Positions 18,601 through 33,600 of a stretch of 64,000 nt of DNA are shown here, piece after piece (the stretch's first letter is position 1; each line of letters begins with the position of its first letter). The notes under the pieces were generated by a model. That model did no database searches. It was given only the letters and a program-made list of their open reading frames with translations, and was not told the DNA's origin. The translations under genes were made by a program, and so were the position numbers. This DNA is from Dicaeum eximium (lineage: Eukaryota > Chordata > Aves > Passeriformes > Dicaeidae), in the NCBI GenBank assembly GCA_013396995.1, contig VWZP01008268.1:1-64000 (forward strand), given 5' to 3'.

Positions 18601-21600
18601 TTGGGGTTTGAAAAAGGGTTTTGGAGTTCCTTTTGTTTGTGTGTGAGTTTGGTTGGTTGATTTGGAGTTGTTTTTATTTATTTGTTTCGAATTTTTTGCC
18701 TTACTGTCACTTCTGAAGACTTTTTTCAGGCCAAGGCAGTTGTTTAATTTTTCTGCAGCACTCATTTGGGATTCACATGGGTATCAGTGAGGAGTACCAA
18801 GACTTAGATATATGAGCTGTGGATTGAATCATAGAATCGTGGATTCACCAAGGTTGGAAGAGAGATTTGAGATCATCAAGTCCAACTGTCCACCCAGCAC
18901 TGCCCTAAACCCCTAAACCACATCACCCAATGCCAGATACAGATGCCTTTTGAACACCTCCAGAGATGGTGACTCTGCCACCTCCCTAGTGTATCCTATT
19001 CCAATGCATGACTACCCTAACAGCAAAAAAGCTTTTCTGGTATCTAATCTGACTCTCCCTTGTCTCAGCTGAAAGCCATTTCCTCTTGTCCTCCCACTGC
19101 AGGCACTGTAGCAGATACGGCCCCAACTCACCACAGCCTCCTTGCAGGGAGCTGCAAAAAGCGATGAGATCCCCCCTGAGCCTCCTCTTCTTGGGACTAA
19201 ACAGCCCCAGCTCCCTCAGCTGTCCCTCATCAGAGGTGTTCTTTGGTCCTCTCAGGAGCCTCGTTGCCCTTTGCTGGACGGGCTCCAGCCCCTCAATTCC
19301 CTTTTAAAGCGAGGGGCCCTGAACTGAGCACAGCCCTGAGCTGAGACCTCCCCAGTGCCCACTGCAGGGGCACGATCACTGCCCTTGGTCTGCTGGCCGT
19401 GCCACTCTTGACACAGGCCAGGATGCCAGTGGCCTTTTTGGCCACCTGGGCACACTGCTGACTCATGTTCAGCTAGCTGTCAACCAGCACCCCAACATCC
19501 ATTGTTATTTCTCAATGTGCACTGGTTAACACAGGCAAATTTTTAGGAGTTTTGTGTATATAGAGAGGAGCCCGGTGTTAAAGAATCCCAATCTGGAAGG
19601 GCCATATTTTCATCAAGATAAATGTACATGCTGTTGGTCTCAAACTGCCTAAGGCTTGCACAGTACTCCTGTTTTGGTACTGCCTTTGTTCTGTGCTGTT
19701 TCTATAGTATGTTGTTGCTTTTTCGCTCTTCGTGAAATGTTCTGCTTTGTATAAACCTTATTTTCCTTTCCTAACTTTACTTAAATAGAAAGCAGAAACT
19801 CTTCTTGATCCCTTTTATTTCAAATTACCTTGATCCCTTCTTTTATTTCAAATGATCTTTTGGATGGTCACATGCTGAAGGAGATTGCCCTGGGATATTA
19901 TGCAGCAGATAGGAAAGTTTCTGATGTGAAATTGATAAAAGCTCTGAGCACCTTGCCATTATTTCATAGCTGACCCTGTTTTTGAGCAGGAGATTACATA
20001 GGAGTCTTCCTTAGCACTCTTATAGCCACAATTTTTCTGTGATTATGTGATTCTATGAAACTGTTAGAGTTTTTTTCTTATTTGTATGTGTGTTTATTAG
20101 AGGTTTGGTTTTTGATAGACAGATTAGATCAGCCTTGACACTGGGAAGCATTTCTGCTAAAAGAGCAGCGAAGTCCTGGAACAGGCTCCTAGAGATGTGT
20201 TTGATGCCTCAGGCTGTCAGTGTTTAGGAGGCAGCTGGACAATGCTCTTAATACTGGGCTTTGATTTTTGTTGAGCCTTGAAGTGGTCAGGCAGTTGAAC
20301 TAGATTATTGTTGTAGGTCCCTTCCAACTGAAATATTCTATTCTATGTGGAAAAATAAAAAGAAATAAACATAAACTCTTCTCAAGGGTAAGGAAATCGT
20401 GCCTTGAACTAGCTACAGTCTTTCAAAGACAGATTGTTAGTTTCTGTGAGCATATTTATGTTGGGCTAAATATCTATTATGTCTACCCTCTAGTAACTTG
20501 AACTTCTTTTCTAGGGAGTTATAAAGAATGCACAATTACATGAATTGTAAAAGCAAGCTTCCTAAATGTCTCAGCAGTGAGAATCATTACATAGTCATGA
20601 CTTAGAATTATGACATTCATAAGCAAAACTAAAAAACTTATTCAGAACTAAACCATATCCTTTTGTCAGTTGTGACTGTCCTCCCCTTATAACTCCTTAT
20701 ATAAGGCCTCAGCACTCCCAGTGATGGTTTCTCACTATCTGTGTTTGGGTTTTTGTGAAGAGTCAGGCTCTCATGACTGCCACTTCAGTCCAAGGCCTTG
20801 GTCATGGAGAAAACAACTTAAGGGTTGTTTTTCTGTGACAGCAAGATGCTGGTGCTGCTGATGCTTGCGGAAAGCACAGAGCTGCAATGTTGTGAGAAAG
20901 GAGCTGGGGATGGGCTATGGTGTTTCAGCCACTTGTGTTTTTCCTTGGAGGGCAGAAAGGAAGGGAAACACATTGTTTACAGATGTAGTGGACCTTTAGT
21001 AGCACTATCTGTGAAAAAACAGCTGTGAAGAGGGATGGCTGTGATAAGATCTTTTAGTAAATAAAATGGAGAGCCTTATTTGGGTTTTGCCACTTGCGCT
21101 GTTTTACAGCTGTATTAACAGTGTAGGATGATACTAGATAAATAATGTATCTGAGAGACAGGGTACTGCCAGGCAAATTAAACCTACAGTCATATCTTTT
21201 GAAGGACATTTTTGCAAGGGATGCCTAGCCTTGAGCAGTACAGCTGCTGAGAAGTCTGGATTCTGAAATCCTTCTTTGGTTTTAGGTGTTTGAGGAATTT
21301 CTGTTCTGGATATCGGTTGTCAATCAGTTTTGGAAGTCAGCTTGTAATGCTTGTGTTGTAATGCTTGTGTTTGAAGCTGATTTTTCATTGAGGTAATGCT
21401 GAGTTAACACTGGACTCAATGACCTTGGAGATGTTAACAACCCTATGTTTCTTCTTCTTTAGAACCATCCAAATGTATTAATGGGGAAAGGGAAACTCAC
21501 CAGCACCACCACCTCCCCCTCCAAGTTACTTGGGTATTGACTCTGAACTGTTCTGGGCTCAGTGTTGCCTTCCATGCATAGAATCTGGTTTCTTCCTCTC

Positions 21601-24600
21601 TGGTCTTAAGCTGCTTCCTTTCACACAGCTTTAAAACTTAGTTTTAGCTGAAGGAACCTAAATTCTTTCAGAAAGTACATCAGTTCTCCATTGTTAGTTT
21701 GACTGTGTATGTTTTGAGGGCATGTCATGTCTGTGACAGGTCACACTTGCTGTTATAGCCTCTGTCCTTCTTTTGTGCCAGATTGGACTGGTTTGAATTA
21801 ACGTTGCATTCCCAGGAGTTGCCAGGAGCTGTACATGCTTGGCTGAATGCCAAAGCCTTTAGCTAGTGAAGCATCCTTTCCTTTCAGTAACACAGAAATT
21901 AGCTGCAATCCTGCAGAGTGCTTTTTAGGTGACTCTCTGATCGTGTCTGTTTCTGGTTTTGGGTTTTTTTTCGCCAACTGAGACAAAGACTTCAAGTTAA
22001 GCATCTCTCTGGTGTCTGCTTGCTGCTTGGGTTCTGCTGCTAGAGAGGAAACTTAGCTGTGATCGAACGGAAGGGAAAGGAGTGCCAGCATCCAGCAACA
22101 CCCCAGCCTGTTGTGCTGTGCAGAGTTTAACTGCTGCAGCTGCAAGTACTGGGGGGCAGTTTGGCACCTGCAAAATGCATGGGATCAAGAAGTCAACAGA
22201 ACACATGCAGGCTGGCTGGATGTGACTGGCTTTCAGCTGCATCAAGCACTGAATGCCTCTGTTCACTGGCGTGGCAGCCTTTGTGTTCATACGTGTCATT
22301 GTTTTCATGGAAAGCTTTGAGGGGTTTGACAGAAAAGTCAGAGTTGCACGTGCAGCATGAGTAATTGCGTTGGGAATCTTCCCTTGTTTTACAGTGTTGT
22401 CACATATTATTTGAAATTTTTATTTGAAACACTTTCAATTTAAACTTGTTAATATTTTTGGTTTATGACAAATATTTACAGATCTTACTTTGAAAACAGA
22501 AAAGTTTATGGAATTCAGCCTTTATTTATAACCTGGAAATTTTTGAAGAATTTCTTTGTGGTAAACCTTGTTTTTAATTGAAAATTTTTATCCAAATTAA
22601 AATATGATCCAGAAATGAAGATTTCTTAGGGCTGACTACTGCTATGATATCTGCACCATGACAGATTTTCATGCATTTAACAAAAATTTAATGTATAGAT
22701 CAAGATACTTCACTCTGATAATGTTCTTAAATTTTAGCTCTGCAGCTCCATATCATGTCCTTAACCCTGAAAAACAGCCTCTCCCTAGGCATGTGCTTTA
22801 TGACAAGCAGTCGTCTGACTTGTGAGAATTACCATAGTAGTATCTTTTGTCTCTGGATTTTAGAAGTAAAATAGCTCAGTGTTAACCTCTTTGCTCACAC
22901 TCCAGACTCCAGCTTTAAGTCAATAAGCAGTAATTATGCAAAGGTTTTAAAGTCAATACAAGCAAATAGAAATATGCTTTTAAGTGTAAGAATATGAACA
23001 GCCATTAGAAGTTTATAGCCATTTTTATGCTGCAAAAGCTTTTCTCTAATACATGGGGTGTTTTAGAGCTGCATTGAAAATATGTGACTTTTGAAATTAA
23101 ATTAATTAATTTGTCTTTTCCTGTGGGGCTTTCCTTCGTGGACAGTTGTGTTGTGGGTCTCTATACAGTACAATGACTAGCTCTCACAACTGACAGAAAT
23201 CTAGTAAGGTCCTATGAGCTTTAATTATTGTTATTGCTGCTGTACATATGGACAACTAATAAATGGACATTCTCTTTTCTACAGGATGTTTATAAAGAGT
23301 ATATGTAAGCTGTAAATGGATATAAGAGTTTCTGATTGTGAAACAACAGTTTTTTCTTCAATTTAAGTGCCTGCTTGTGCATCAGAGCTGCATGAGCATA
23401 CTCAAGTGAAAGCAGTTCATCTCTGGCATGAGATACTCCCTTCAATGGCAGCAGCAGCAGGACAGCAAGGAGCTTCCCCATGCAGAATGATAGATAGTGT
23501 CAGAGCTTTACTATGCAAATTTATTCTTCCTTGGAGTCCTCAGAGGCTACTTTTTTACCTGAAAGAGACCATACATTCTAGACATTAGCAAATATGAATA
23601 GAACACACTTCACTTTCATGTGGTTTTAATTCATATGAAGGTTCCTCATGGCTTTCTGCAGCTGTTCACAGTCCATGTGTGTCTAATGCTCTGAAGATGA
23701 AGCTAGCCAAACTAAGGCCATAATTTGAGTTGTTTCCATTTTTATAACTGCAGTCAAGACCAGTTACATCTGTTTCAGTTTTTGAAATGCTATGTTTGCC
23801 TTCCTCTATTTTTTTCTGAAGTACAAGTACGTCCCTCATCTGAGTAGGATCTTCTGTCACTGGGATAAAGTATAATCCCTGTTTTTACTTGTAGGTGAGT
23901 GATGATGGAGAAGATGTTTAAATTTGCATCTGCAGGAGAATATAAGTAACAAAATAAGCTGGCAGAACACATGTTAGGATGGACAGTGAGTGACTGAATG
24001 AGTGGGCACAGAGGGTTGTGATCAGTGGCAAAAGCTGAGCCAGCCAAGGACCAGGGGTGAGGCTGAGGGGTGGAAATGGAGGGGCCAGCACTGCTGAAGT
24101 GAGTGCTCTGCACAGGGGATCTGAGTGCACTCTCAGCACAGGCAGTGCCAAACTGGGAGGAATGGCTGATATGCTAAATATTGCCATTCAGAAGGACCTG
24201 GACAGGCTGAAGATTACACTGACAGGAATCTCTTGAAGTTCAACAGTGGGAAATGCAAAGTCCTGCCTGTGCAGGGAAATTATCCTATTATGCAGGAGGG
24301 AACAACTTGGTGGAAAGCAGCTCTTCAGAGAAAAACCTGGGGATCCTGGTGGATTACAAGCTGCCCATGAGGCAGTGAAGTGCTCTCATGGCAAAGAAGA
24401 CTGGAGGTGTTCTGGGCTTGATTAGGCAGAGACCTCCCAACAGGTCAAGGGATGTGATCCTTCCCACAGCTGGAGAGGGGTGAAAGCTGTGGCCATTCAG
24501 CCTGGAGAAGGGGAGGCTCAGTGGGAATCTCCTGCATCTCTATTAAGAGCTGATGGGAAGGAACAACAAATAATGAGCTGGACTTTTCTCAGGGCTGGAT

Positions 24601-27600
24601 ATTTGCTCACTTCCAGGACCAGAGGCTGTGAGCAGAACTGAGAAAATAGGAAACTCCATCTGAACATGGAAGACAACTTTTTTACTGTTAAAATGGTCTA
24701 AGACTGGTGTAGGTTACCTTTAGAGACAGTCAAAACTAACTGGGCATATTCAACACTTTGCTGTAGGTCATACCGTCATAGAAGGGTCTGGGTTGGAAGG
24801 GATCTTATGGTTCAGCTCCCTTGTTGTGTCACCTGCTTGAGCAGGAGATTAGATTTAAATGGTTTCAAGAGGTCCCTTCCAATCTCAGTTATTGTGTAAA
24901 ACTGCTGACCAGTGATGAGCAGAAACAGAAAAGATTTTTTTTATGTGCAGTACATTCTGACAGTCAAATAAAATGTCTTGTCCGCTGTCAGATGTGTGGT
25001 AGAGAATTTTGTGGTTACAGTTCAGATCATGGTAGCATTTTAGATTACATGCAGAGGAATTATTCTTATCTTCTGCTCATTTGGCAGGATTTTCTGAATT
25101 TTGGATTATTCCGTCAAAAATACACTATACATATACATATAATAAAAAACAGATCAAGAATATACTTATACATAGTCGAATTTATTAGAACATAATCAGA
25201 AATTATAATCCTTGCTTTGCATATTTATGATAATGTTCCTTCTCTTCCTGTTTGTTCTTTGATTTCTGACATTTCTTTAGAAACAATATTAATGATTTTT
25301 TTGTTTTTCAAAATTTTAGATTGGAAGTCTGGATTTTAACTGTAACTTTTTGTATAGCTGTAGACGGAATTGTTTCTATTGCAGCTTCTGTACCACAGGA
25401 GACACCTTAAATGTGAGTTTGCTAATTTGGTTTTTTTTAATATTTCTTGACTTTGGCCACGTAACTTCTTTTCTCCATTTTTCGTCAGTTAAGAAAGGAC
25501 AAATACACCTCTTGTTTTCTTAATATAATTTCATGAGATTTGTGCTATAAAGATGTTTTGTGTCAAAACAGCTTCTGTTTCACTTACAATACTGGCTAAT
25601 TCCTAATTGTCGATGCCCGGTGTTGAGCCCAAGTTTTCTTTATATGAAATACCTGTGTGTACCAATTTTTTTCTCAAAGTAGTTTTTTGTCAGCAGAGTA
25701 ACTAAGATAATTTACGTGAAAGCATAAAGAATGTGTTTGATTCATTTATGTGCTGAGCACGGAGTTAATTTTTAAAAAAATCATTAGATTCTGTGTTTGT
25801 ATGGAAAAACAAATGACACTCAGAGCGCTTTCTAGAAGTAAAGCCCTCTTATCTGTGGTTTTGTGATTAGTACAAAGCTAGGACAAAATACTCTTCCTCT
25901 TAATAATTTATACATTATTTTGTTCTTAGTGTGTCTAACACAAAGTAGGCTCAGTCTTCTTCAGAGATTTACTAATAACTACATCAATTATTGGGGTTTT
26001 TGGGGTTAAAATCTACTTTAGGGGATAATGTTATGGTCAAACTAGTAATGAGTAGTAATGTTGTAATTGAAGAATTTAGCTTGCACAGCAATGTGCTTTG
26101 GCTCTTGTCCATTCATGGGGGATTATTTCCCTGAACCTCAGAAAATGGGAACATAATTTGTGCAACAGCTGTTACCTATTTCTGCTTCAGATTCCAGGTG
26201 GCTAACCATGGTACATCAGCTAAATTTATTTGGAAGGCTATAGTGTTCTTTGCATGTTTGGGAAGTCCTTGTTGCTGGATCTCCTGTAAAGCTGTCTGGA
26301 GCACATCTGAACTCATGTCCCTCATAGTGTCCTTCTCTTCCTCTGTTTTTTTGTCGTGTCCTGCTTTTTTATATTTGGACCATTTTGATACAAAGAAACC
26401 TGAGTGAGCAGATTGTTATTTAAAAGGATGCTTTAGGACATTAAGAACCTGATACATACTTTGTAGGATTGAATGCTTAAAGGAAGAATCTTATTTTTAT
26501 TTGTTCTAAAGTAGTAGTCTTACCCATAGTGCTTTCTCTTGAAGGACAGAATATTTTTGCCTGTATGACTAGGGACAGGGATGGTTCTTTCCTATGTTCA
26601 AAATCCATATCCAAGATTGTAAGGGCGTATGTGAAAGCAAGACATCGTTTTGTGCACTGCTTCTGCCTGTCCTTTCTTCATGTATTTATTACTCTTGCCA
26701 TTGCTCGATTTTAGGTGGTTTATAAGTCTGAAAATATTGTCTGATTTATTCTGTTTTTAGTAGCCAGGAGGAAATAAAATCATGTGACTGAAGCCTGTTA
26801 AGTGTTTCCATCCTCACTGTACGGGGACAAGTATTTTTAATATATTCATGCTGCAAAATAATTCTGGAAATGTGCAGAGTGAATGTTGGCTTAAGATGTT
26901 TTTTCCTCTTCAGGTTTTTTTTGCCATTCTGAATGTGTTGAGAGCTAAACGTGGTGGAAGAGTATGACACACGGAGGAAGTTGGGCGACTTGCAGATCAT
27001 ACTTGGCACTCCAGCTAAACCTTTAACTGCTTGTATTATTACTACTGACATTTTCAATAGCTGCATATATTTTATTTCTGCAAAACTAATCCAGAATAAG
27101 GAGACAGAAGACAAAAAATTTTGGGAATATAAGATACCTTGGGGCACTGAAGTCGTGGGCAGTTTTGAAAAAGCAGTGAGTCATTCCCTGCTTCAGTTTG
27201 TGAATGGGATTTGCTCTGTAACAGGCTCCTTGAGTTGGATTCCTGTGCCCACTGCAGTTAACTTTGTTTTGGTGTTCCAGGTTAACCTGTTTGTTCTGCT
27301 GTCTATGATCAGTTTTATGCTGAACGTGACTGGATTAATACTAGGATGTCAAGGCATTCAATTCGTGTCCGGGGTACCCAGGTGTGATTTGGTGAGCACA
27401 CATACTGATTTACACTGATTTCTTCTCATTATGGCATGTTAGCTTGCTGTGCTGAGGTCACAAAATGTCCTGATGTAGAGTTGCAAGTAATTAAAGAACT
27501 GGCATAAGGGATTTTTCATAGTAATGCAGAAATATAAACTGTTGAAAAAAGCCTGAGTGTGAGTAATAGTGAGCTAGCCACAAAATGTTCAGTCTGTTGT

Positions 27601-30600
27601 AATCTGTGGGTGGGATTATTCTCCCTGTTTTGCCACACCTGGTAAGGATCATTGTGTGATACCTTATAGCAGAAGCTGTGAAGAAAAAAATAAGGTAGAT
27701 GAAATCATATTAGCTTTTCAGAACACTTCCGCTTGAGGAAGATGTGATCAGTACAAGGGAGGACAGAATGCAAAAGATTTTTCTCAAGTGGTCATCATGA
27801 GAAATAGAAGAATCACTACTTATGAACTGGAAACTGTGGAATAATTGAAATTTAAGGATTTGATACACAGTCACTTGGTGATGAGGATGATTGTGTGTAA
27901 AAGCTTGAAGGACTTTGTAGATTAATGGAAGAGATCTTTGTATATCTATTTTCATTCACTTATTCTTTCAGGAAAGCTACTGTTGGTTCCTTGACATGCT
28001 GGTAGGTGTATTGCAGTGAGAGTCCAAGATTACAAACCCTTGGCAATCTAGATTCACCCAGTATCACTGTACCAAAGCCATAATGAGAATCAATAATGAT
28101 ATTCCAGAAGAGGTGGTCAAGTGTCACAGGAGTTTCTGAGGTTGGAAGTATAGGTTACAGCAAAAAGACATTCCTGAAGTCATTAATTATTTTGTAGGGT
28201 GGCTTCTGTAGGTGGAAGAGTGTCAACACTGTCACTCTAGAGTTTGAAAGCTAAAACCACAATTATTTCTAGATATGGAAACATTTAATTTCTACTTTGA
28301 AAACTAAGATGATAAGATTAATTTGAAAGTGAATGTTACAAACAACGATGGTGTACAGATATGTCTACTAATGATTTGACTTACCTTTTGACTGGTTTGA
28401 AATGATAGTTGTGGGTTTCATACCATCCACAGAAATGCAAGATATATTCTTGAACCATAGAAAATGTGTACAGGTCATACAGAGTGGTTTAAACAACAGT
28501 CAGAGAAATAATTTCTAGGCTGTTATGCATTGGAAAGAGGATAGGTAGTAAAATCACTTAGTAATCAGTGCAGCTTTAATTACAACCAAGTTGTATTTAA
28601 ATGTGTTAATGCATTACCCATAATGCTTTCTCTCAAGAAGTCTATAGTACAGCTTTATAATGCAGGAATCATTGGCATAACAAACTGTTCAGTTACATGA
28701 TCCTGTATTTCTAATCTGCTTTGTGGCCACGGGTTCAGTTTAAGACACAGGTTCTATGTTATGCAGGTAAAAGTATTGCATAAAACAACTAAAAGGTAGA
28801 GTTTTGTTTCTTAAAGATGGCTATGGATGAAAACAAGACTTGTTTGTGCTGTGAAGAGCTTCATCTCACTACATGCACAGAAGCAGAGGCTGTACTGAAG
28901 CTGTACCATGTGAAGTCATGCAGCGCTGCTCACCTTCTCCTCAAGGTACCCTGCACACACATTGACAGTGCTGCTTTTAATGTCTGTGCTTGTGCAGCAG
29001 TGCAGTGCTGAAGTGATTGCTGTGTTACTGGGAAAAACTCTGTTATTCTTCTGGTCTTCCACACTGGTCAGGAGCTCTTCAAGGTTCTGTAACATGATGG
29101 GGGCGTTTTTCGTGTCTGGGTTTTGACCAGCCCATTGCTAAGCCAGTAAGCTGTTCTTGCCTGTTTTTTGTGTTTAGTGCAACCAAAACTGCAGTTGAAT
29201 CCAGACAAGATTACAGGGGTAAATAGGATCTAAATTTTGCTAATGATTTGATGCCTTTGTTGGTCTTTTGCACTTCTCAGCCTTTTGTGGCTTACAGACT
29301 GCTGAAATAAAACTCCCAGCCAACACCATCTTCAAATATCAAAAAGCACTGACATTTCATTAATGGTGATAATCTTGAATCTGGATTCCCAACAGAAAAG
29401 TTTTGAGGACGGTTATAATTCTTGAATTAATAGATGGATAAATCACATCTAAGCTGTATTAAACGCTTCTGGATCTCTCCCTCAGGACAATAAATAGTGT
29501 AAAACAAGTTTTTGCAAATTACTCCAGTCTTGGAAATTGTGCTGAAGACTTCATCCCATACATTTCTACATTTCTTAGAAGTAATTGCCATGGTCATCCC
29601 TGTGTTTTCTCTGTTTGTTTTAGTTGTTTATTATTATTATTATTTTGACATTTACGAATACCATTATTTAATTTTTTAATTTCAATAATCTTCATGTTCT
29701 TCAGAAGGTTCTCTTAGCTCTTAGTGCCCTGAATGCTCTCACGGCTACAGTTTGCTTCGTAGCGTCTGCCCTGCATTACTTACAGACAATTGCATCAAGA
29801 AGATCCTGCACAGTAAGTGAGCACGAGGCATTGCCTGCCATAAAGAGTGGTACAAACAGTATTACCAGATTACACTGTTCAGCTATATTTATAGCTCAGA
29901 AGGGTTTTAACAGAAGTTTTGTTTGATTAGGATGAATGTGAGATTGAAGATGAAGATCATAATTGGGATCCTGATGACTTTGTCCCACCTGTTCCACCTC
30001 CTTCCTATTTTGCAACTCTGAATTCTTTTACTCCACGAATGAGTCCCAGGTAAAACTGTACACTCTCTTCCTTTCTTTTAGTGTCTTTCAAAATACTGCC
30101 TAATTTTTTAAAAGACTGTTTTCTCTGGTGAAAAAGTGATTTTAGGAGGATTAAAAAAAAAGAAGAAAAAAGCCCCATTAGTTTGGAGACAGCATAAATA
30201 CAATGTGGGTAAGGGGGTTAAATTTTGTGGGTTTGAGTTTAGATTCTCTAGGAACTATTTGTGGGTGAGAGAAATACTACTGCTTGACAGAGCTGAAAAC
30301 TTACACGATGCTGTCAAGAGCAAGTGAGAAAGCCAGACACAGCTACTTTGCAAGCCAGGGACCCTGAATGGTGTTCCTCCATGGACCTTCCTGCCAGAGT
30401 CATTCTCCTTCGCCCTCTTGGGCTGTTAGGGCTGACTGAAGGGTGTATTTTGACTGTACTGCCTGGAAAAGTAATGCCTTACCCTGCAGGTGGTTATTTG
30501 CTCTTAAAAGTAACTTGCACGTTGGCTTTGCTAGGTTATGACTCAGGTGGGGCTGCATTATCCTGTTCTGAACACATAATATTTGTACATAAACTATTAT

Positions 30601-33600
30601 GATGCTTAAGTAGATTGTATGACTCTTCTTCAAAATTCCTCCTTTTTGCAGTGTGCAGGAGTGTTTAGTTTATTTCACTGTTTCATCAGGAATAGCATAC
30701 ATGACTTTCAAGACTATGAGTTCCTGGCAGAGGTAATTACAGATCCTGAGATTGCCTAGAAAATGATAACATGGCACAACAATAGGATTTAGAAAGAGCA
30801 GGTCCTCTGAAACACCAGAGACTGGATTTGAATTAAAAATATTACTAAAATCCTCTATGTAAGTCTTAGTTCAAGCTGCTTATGAGAACAGACTGGAATG
30901 TGTAATGATCTCTTACTGGTAAGAATAATTATTTATGCTTTTCAGAGTTTGCCTGCTTTAAAATGGACCAGTTGTTCTTTCTCTAGCATGTCATTCTAGA
31001 TGGTTATCTCTTTCCCAGCAGCAGTATTTCTGGTTAGTTAGTTTTTTTGGGTTTGTTTGTTTGGGGTTTTTTTGTTTTGTTTTGTTGGGGGGTTTTTTGG
31101 TGGAGGTCTTTTTTTTTTGTTTGGTTTGGTTTGTTTGTTTGTTTGGCACAGGATGGGCTGCTGAACAGCATTTAAGGCTTCTGTGATCTAAAATTGAGTA
31201 GCTACCTTGCATGTGACTATGTTAAAATTTGTGGATAGTAATACTGAAGTGATGATAACATCTTTCTAAAGTCAGGCTACTTGTTTCAGGGTGTTCTGGG
31301 TAGTTATACAGCAGTGCAGAAGTTAAAGCAACAGACAGGCTTTATTTCTGCTTTTGGAAGATGAGTAATTATGACTCAGCCCAGGCTGGATCCTGCAAGA
31401 GTGGCTGAGATGGGATTTGCCATGTAGCCATTTCTCAGTCAGCCTTCTCACACTTCCCCCTCCCAGACTGTACCCTGAACTCCTTGTAGCGCCTGTGCCC
31501 TGGCTTCATGTGCTGAGCTCCCTGGTCCCTGCATCCCAAACCTTTGTGTGCAAGGAGGGTGTGACAAGAACCACACCCAGGGAGGTGAGCCCAAGCGCCA
31601 AAAAAGATCCAATTCCCGGAAAAGGGAAGCACCACAGTCATCAGAATTTTTGCCAAAGACATGTTTGGCATGGGTAGGCTTTGTCTGCCACCCTTTAAAC
31701 TGAAAAGTCAGAGGCCCAGCTATCAAAGCCATTTGGTTTGCTCACTTGTTCATAGGAAACCTTTACATTTGTCTTACTTAATGGCAAAAAACAAACTACC
31801 ACCACAACTGTCTGGTCAATTCCTACCTCTACTCTTGTTGTTTCATACATTAAAAAATAGCAGTTTATTTTTCAGGGTTGGCACAATATAGACAGTGAGA
31901 GCTGAGTTTCCAGGTGAAAAACAAAACATGAAGTTTGACGGGAGTTGGACTTTGATCCTTCTGGGTCCATTCCAACTCAGGATATTCTGTGACTCTATGA
32001 AAGTGTAACAAGACACGTAAATTTAAGGGAAGAGGTGATGCATGTTGGGCAGCAAGGCCTAGAAATCTACTTCAGTGCAGTTTAAAGTATTTTTTTGCTA
32101 CATCCTGAAAATTACTTTTATAATTAAGGGACTCGAGGGAATGCTCTTCTCGTTGCCTATTCTGTAATAAGTTTTAACATAATTGTTGGACATAATTTTC
32201 AAGGTGTGACTGAGCTGGGTAGCCCAGATCAGTCATGTTTAAAAACAAAACTAAGGTTCAAAATCTATATAACTTTGTGGCTTATATTGAATGTAAATTC
32301 AGCATGAACATACTAGGAAAATGTGAAGAAGTAATGTCAATCGAGGATCCGTCTCCATTGCACTCCAGAATCATTCTGAAGCCTCTTGGAAGAGATGAAG
32401 TAGATTGTAATTAAAAACTATTTTAACATATTTTATTTTCCTGATTTTTAGGACTAAAAAAGCTAACGGCCAGCTGTCAAAATATCTGCTTTCCTTTCCT
32501 CAGATTTCTCCATGCATTACCTCTGTTGCCTTCACAAGAGCCTTTCTTAAGAAGGCTTCCAGGTTCTCATTTTGAAAATTTTGTTTTCCTGTCTGTGCAA
32601 ACAATCTTCCACAGGCATTTCTGTCATTCTGCCCTTTCCTCTGAGCTTGAAAGAAAAAATAATTCACAGTCATCTTTGTTCTCTCCAGCCAGTGTCCAGA
32701 AAAACCTAAATCCTGGGAGGAAGGACTTGCTTGGTAGAGAATAGCATCCATTAGTGATAGTGAATGAAATCTGACCAAAGTCCAGAGAGCAAAATATGGG
32801 TTTCTGTGTGTTTCTTGAGGTTCCTGCTCAGCACCAAATCAGCAACTAAAATGTAAAAAAAAAAAAAANTGCTTTGAGTCACAGACTTCTCTGAGGATTG
32901 TGTGGGTAAAGTCTTCCTGTCAGCTCTGATGTTGACCACTACACTTTGTTAGAGTGTTCCTGGAGCAATGTAAATGTATGTTTATCAAAATCAAGGTTTC
33001 TCCAGGCACTGTTCTGTTTTCTTCCTTCTCAGAGGTAACTCCTAAGAGATAGCTGTTGGAGCAAAAGGTCTTTGGATTTCTGCTGTGTTAAAGGTTTCAG
33101 AGATCTCTTTGGAAACTGAGGAGTAAGGTTAGCCATGAGGTGCATTTGCCTCATGCAAGCCTTTGTTCATCCATAATCTTCCATCATCACAGAAACAGCC
33201 TTTACTTTGAATTTGGCTTTTTCTGTGCAGCTGTATCTGAGCATAAAGCACTAGGTCAGAAGTATCTTGAATTTAGGTTATAATTAAGAATGCAGTGGTT
33301 CACAAAACTCAGAGCTAAGCTATCACATTTTGAGTGACAACCTGTACTTTAATCTTTTGTAACAAAACAGAATCTCTGAAGTAGAACTGGAATGAGTTCT
33401 TAGGCCCAGTACTGCCCAAAGATGTTTGAACTCCGGGGAATAAACTGGAGAGCACGTCCTGAGGAGCTGATCTGGGAATTACTCCTGCCATCTTCTGAGA
33501 CAATGTCTTGCAGATCTTGGCAAGTCCAGTATCTGGGACTTAGATCCAAAAAAAAATCTGAGCTGGCACAGAAAGCCAGAGGCGTTGGGTAACAGATGGT

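Larger units (their letters stand above)
18075..27280 (+). other. ENTREP1: ENTREP1 intron 2
   Basis: The largest intron, about 9.2 kb, with three CR1 fragments listed separately. The last 330 bases before exon 3 are open in the exon 3 frame. Nothing else was recognised. Confidence 0.7.

Noticed and set aside
25320..25430. Possible extra ENTREP1 exon between exons 2 and 3
   Set aside because: Exon 2 joins exon 3 in phase and gives the expected protein, and this segment has stops in the needed frame.
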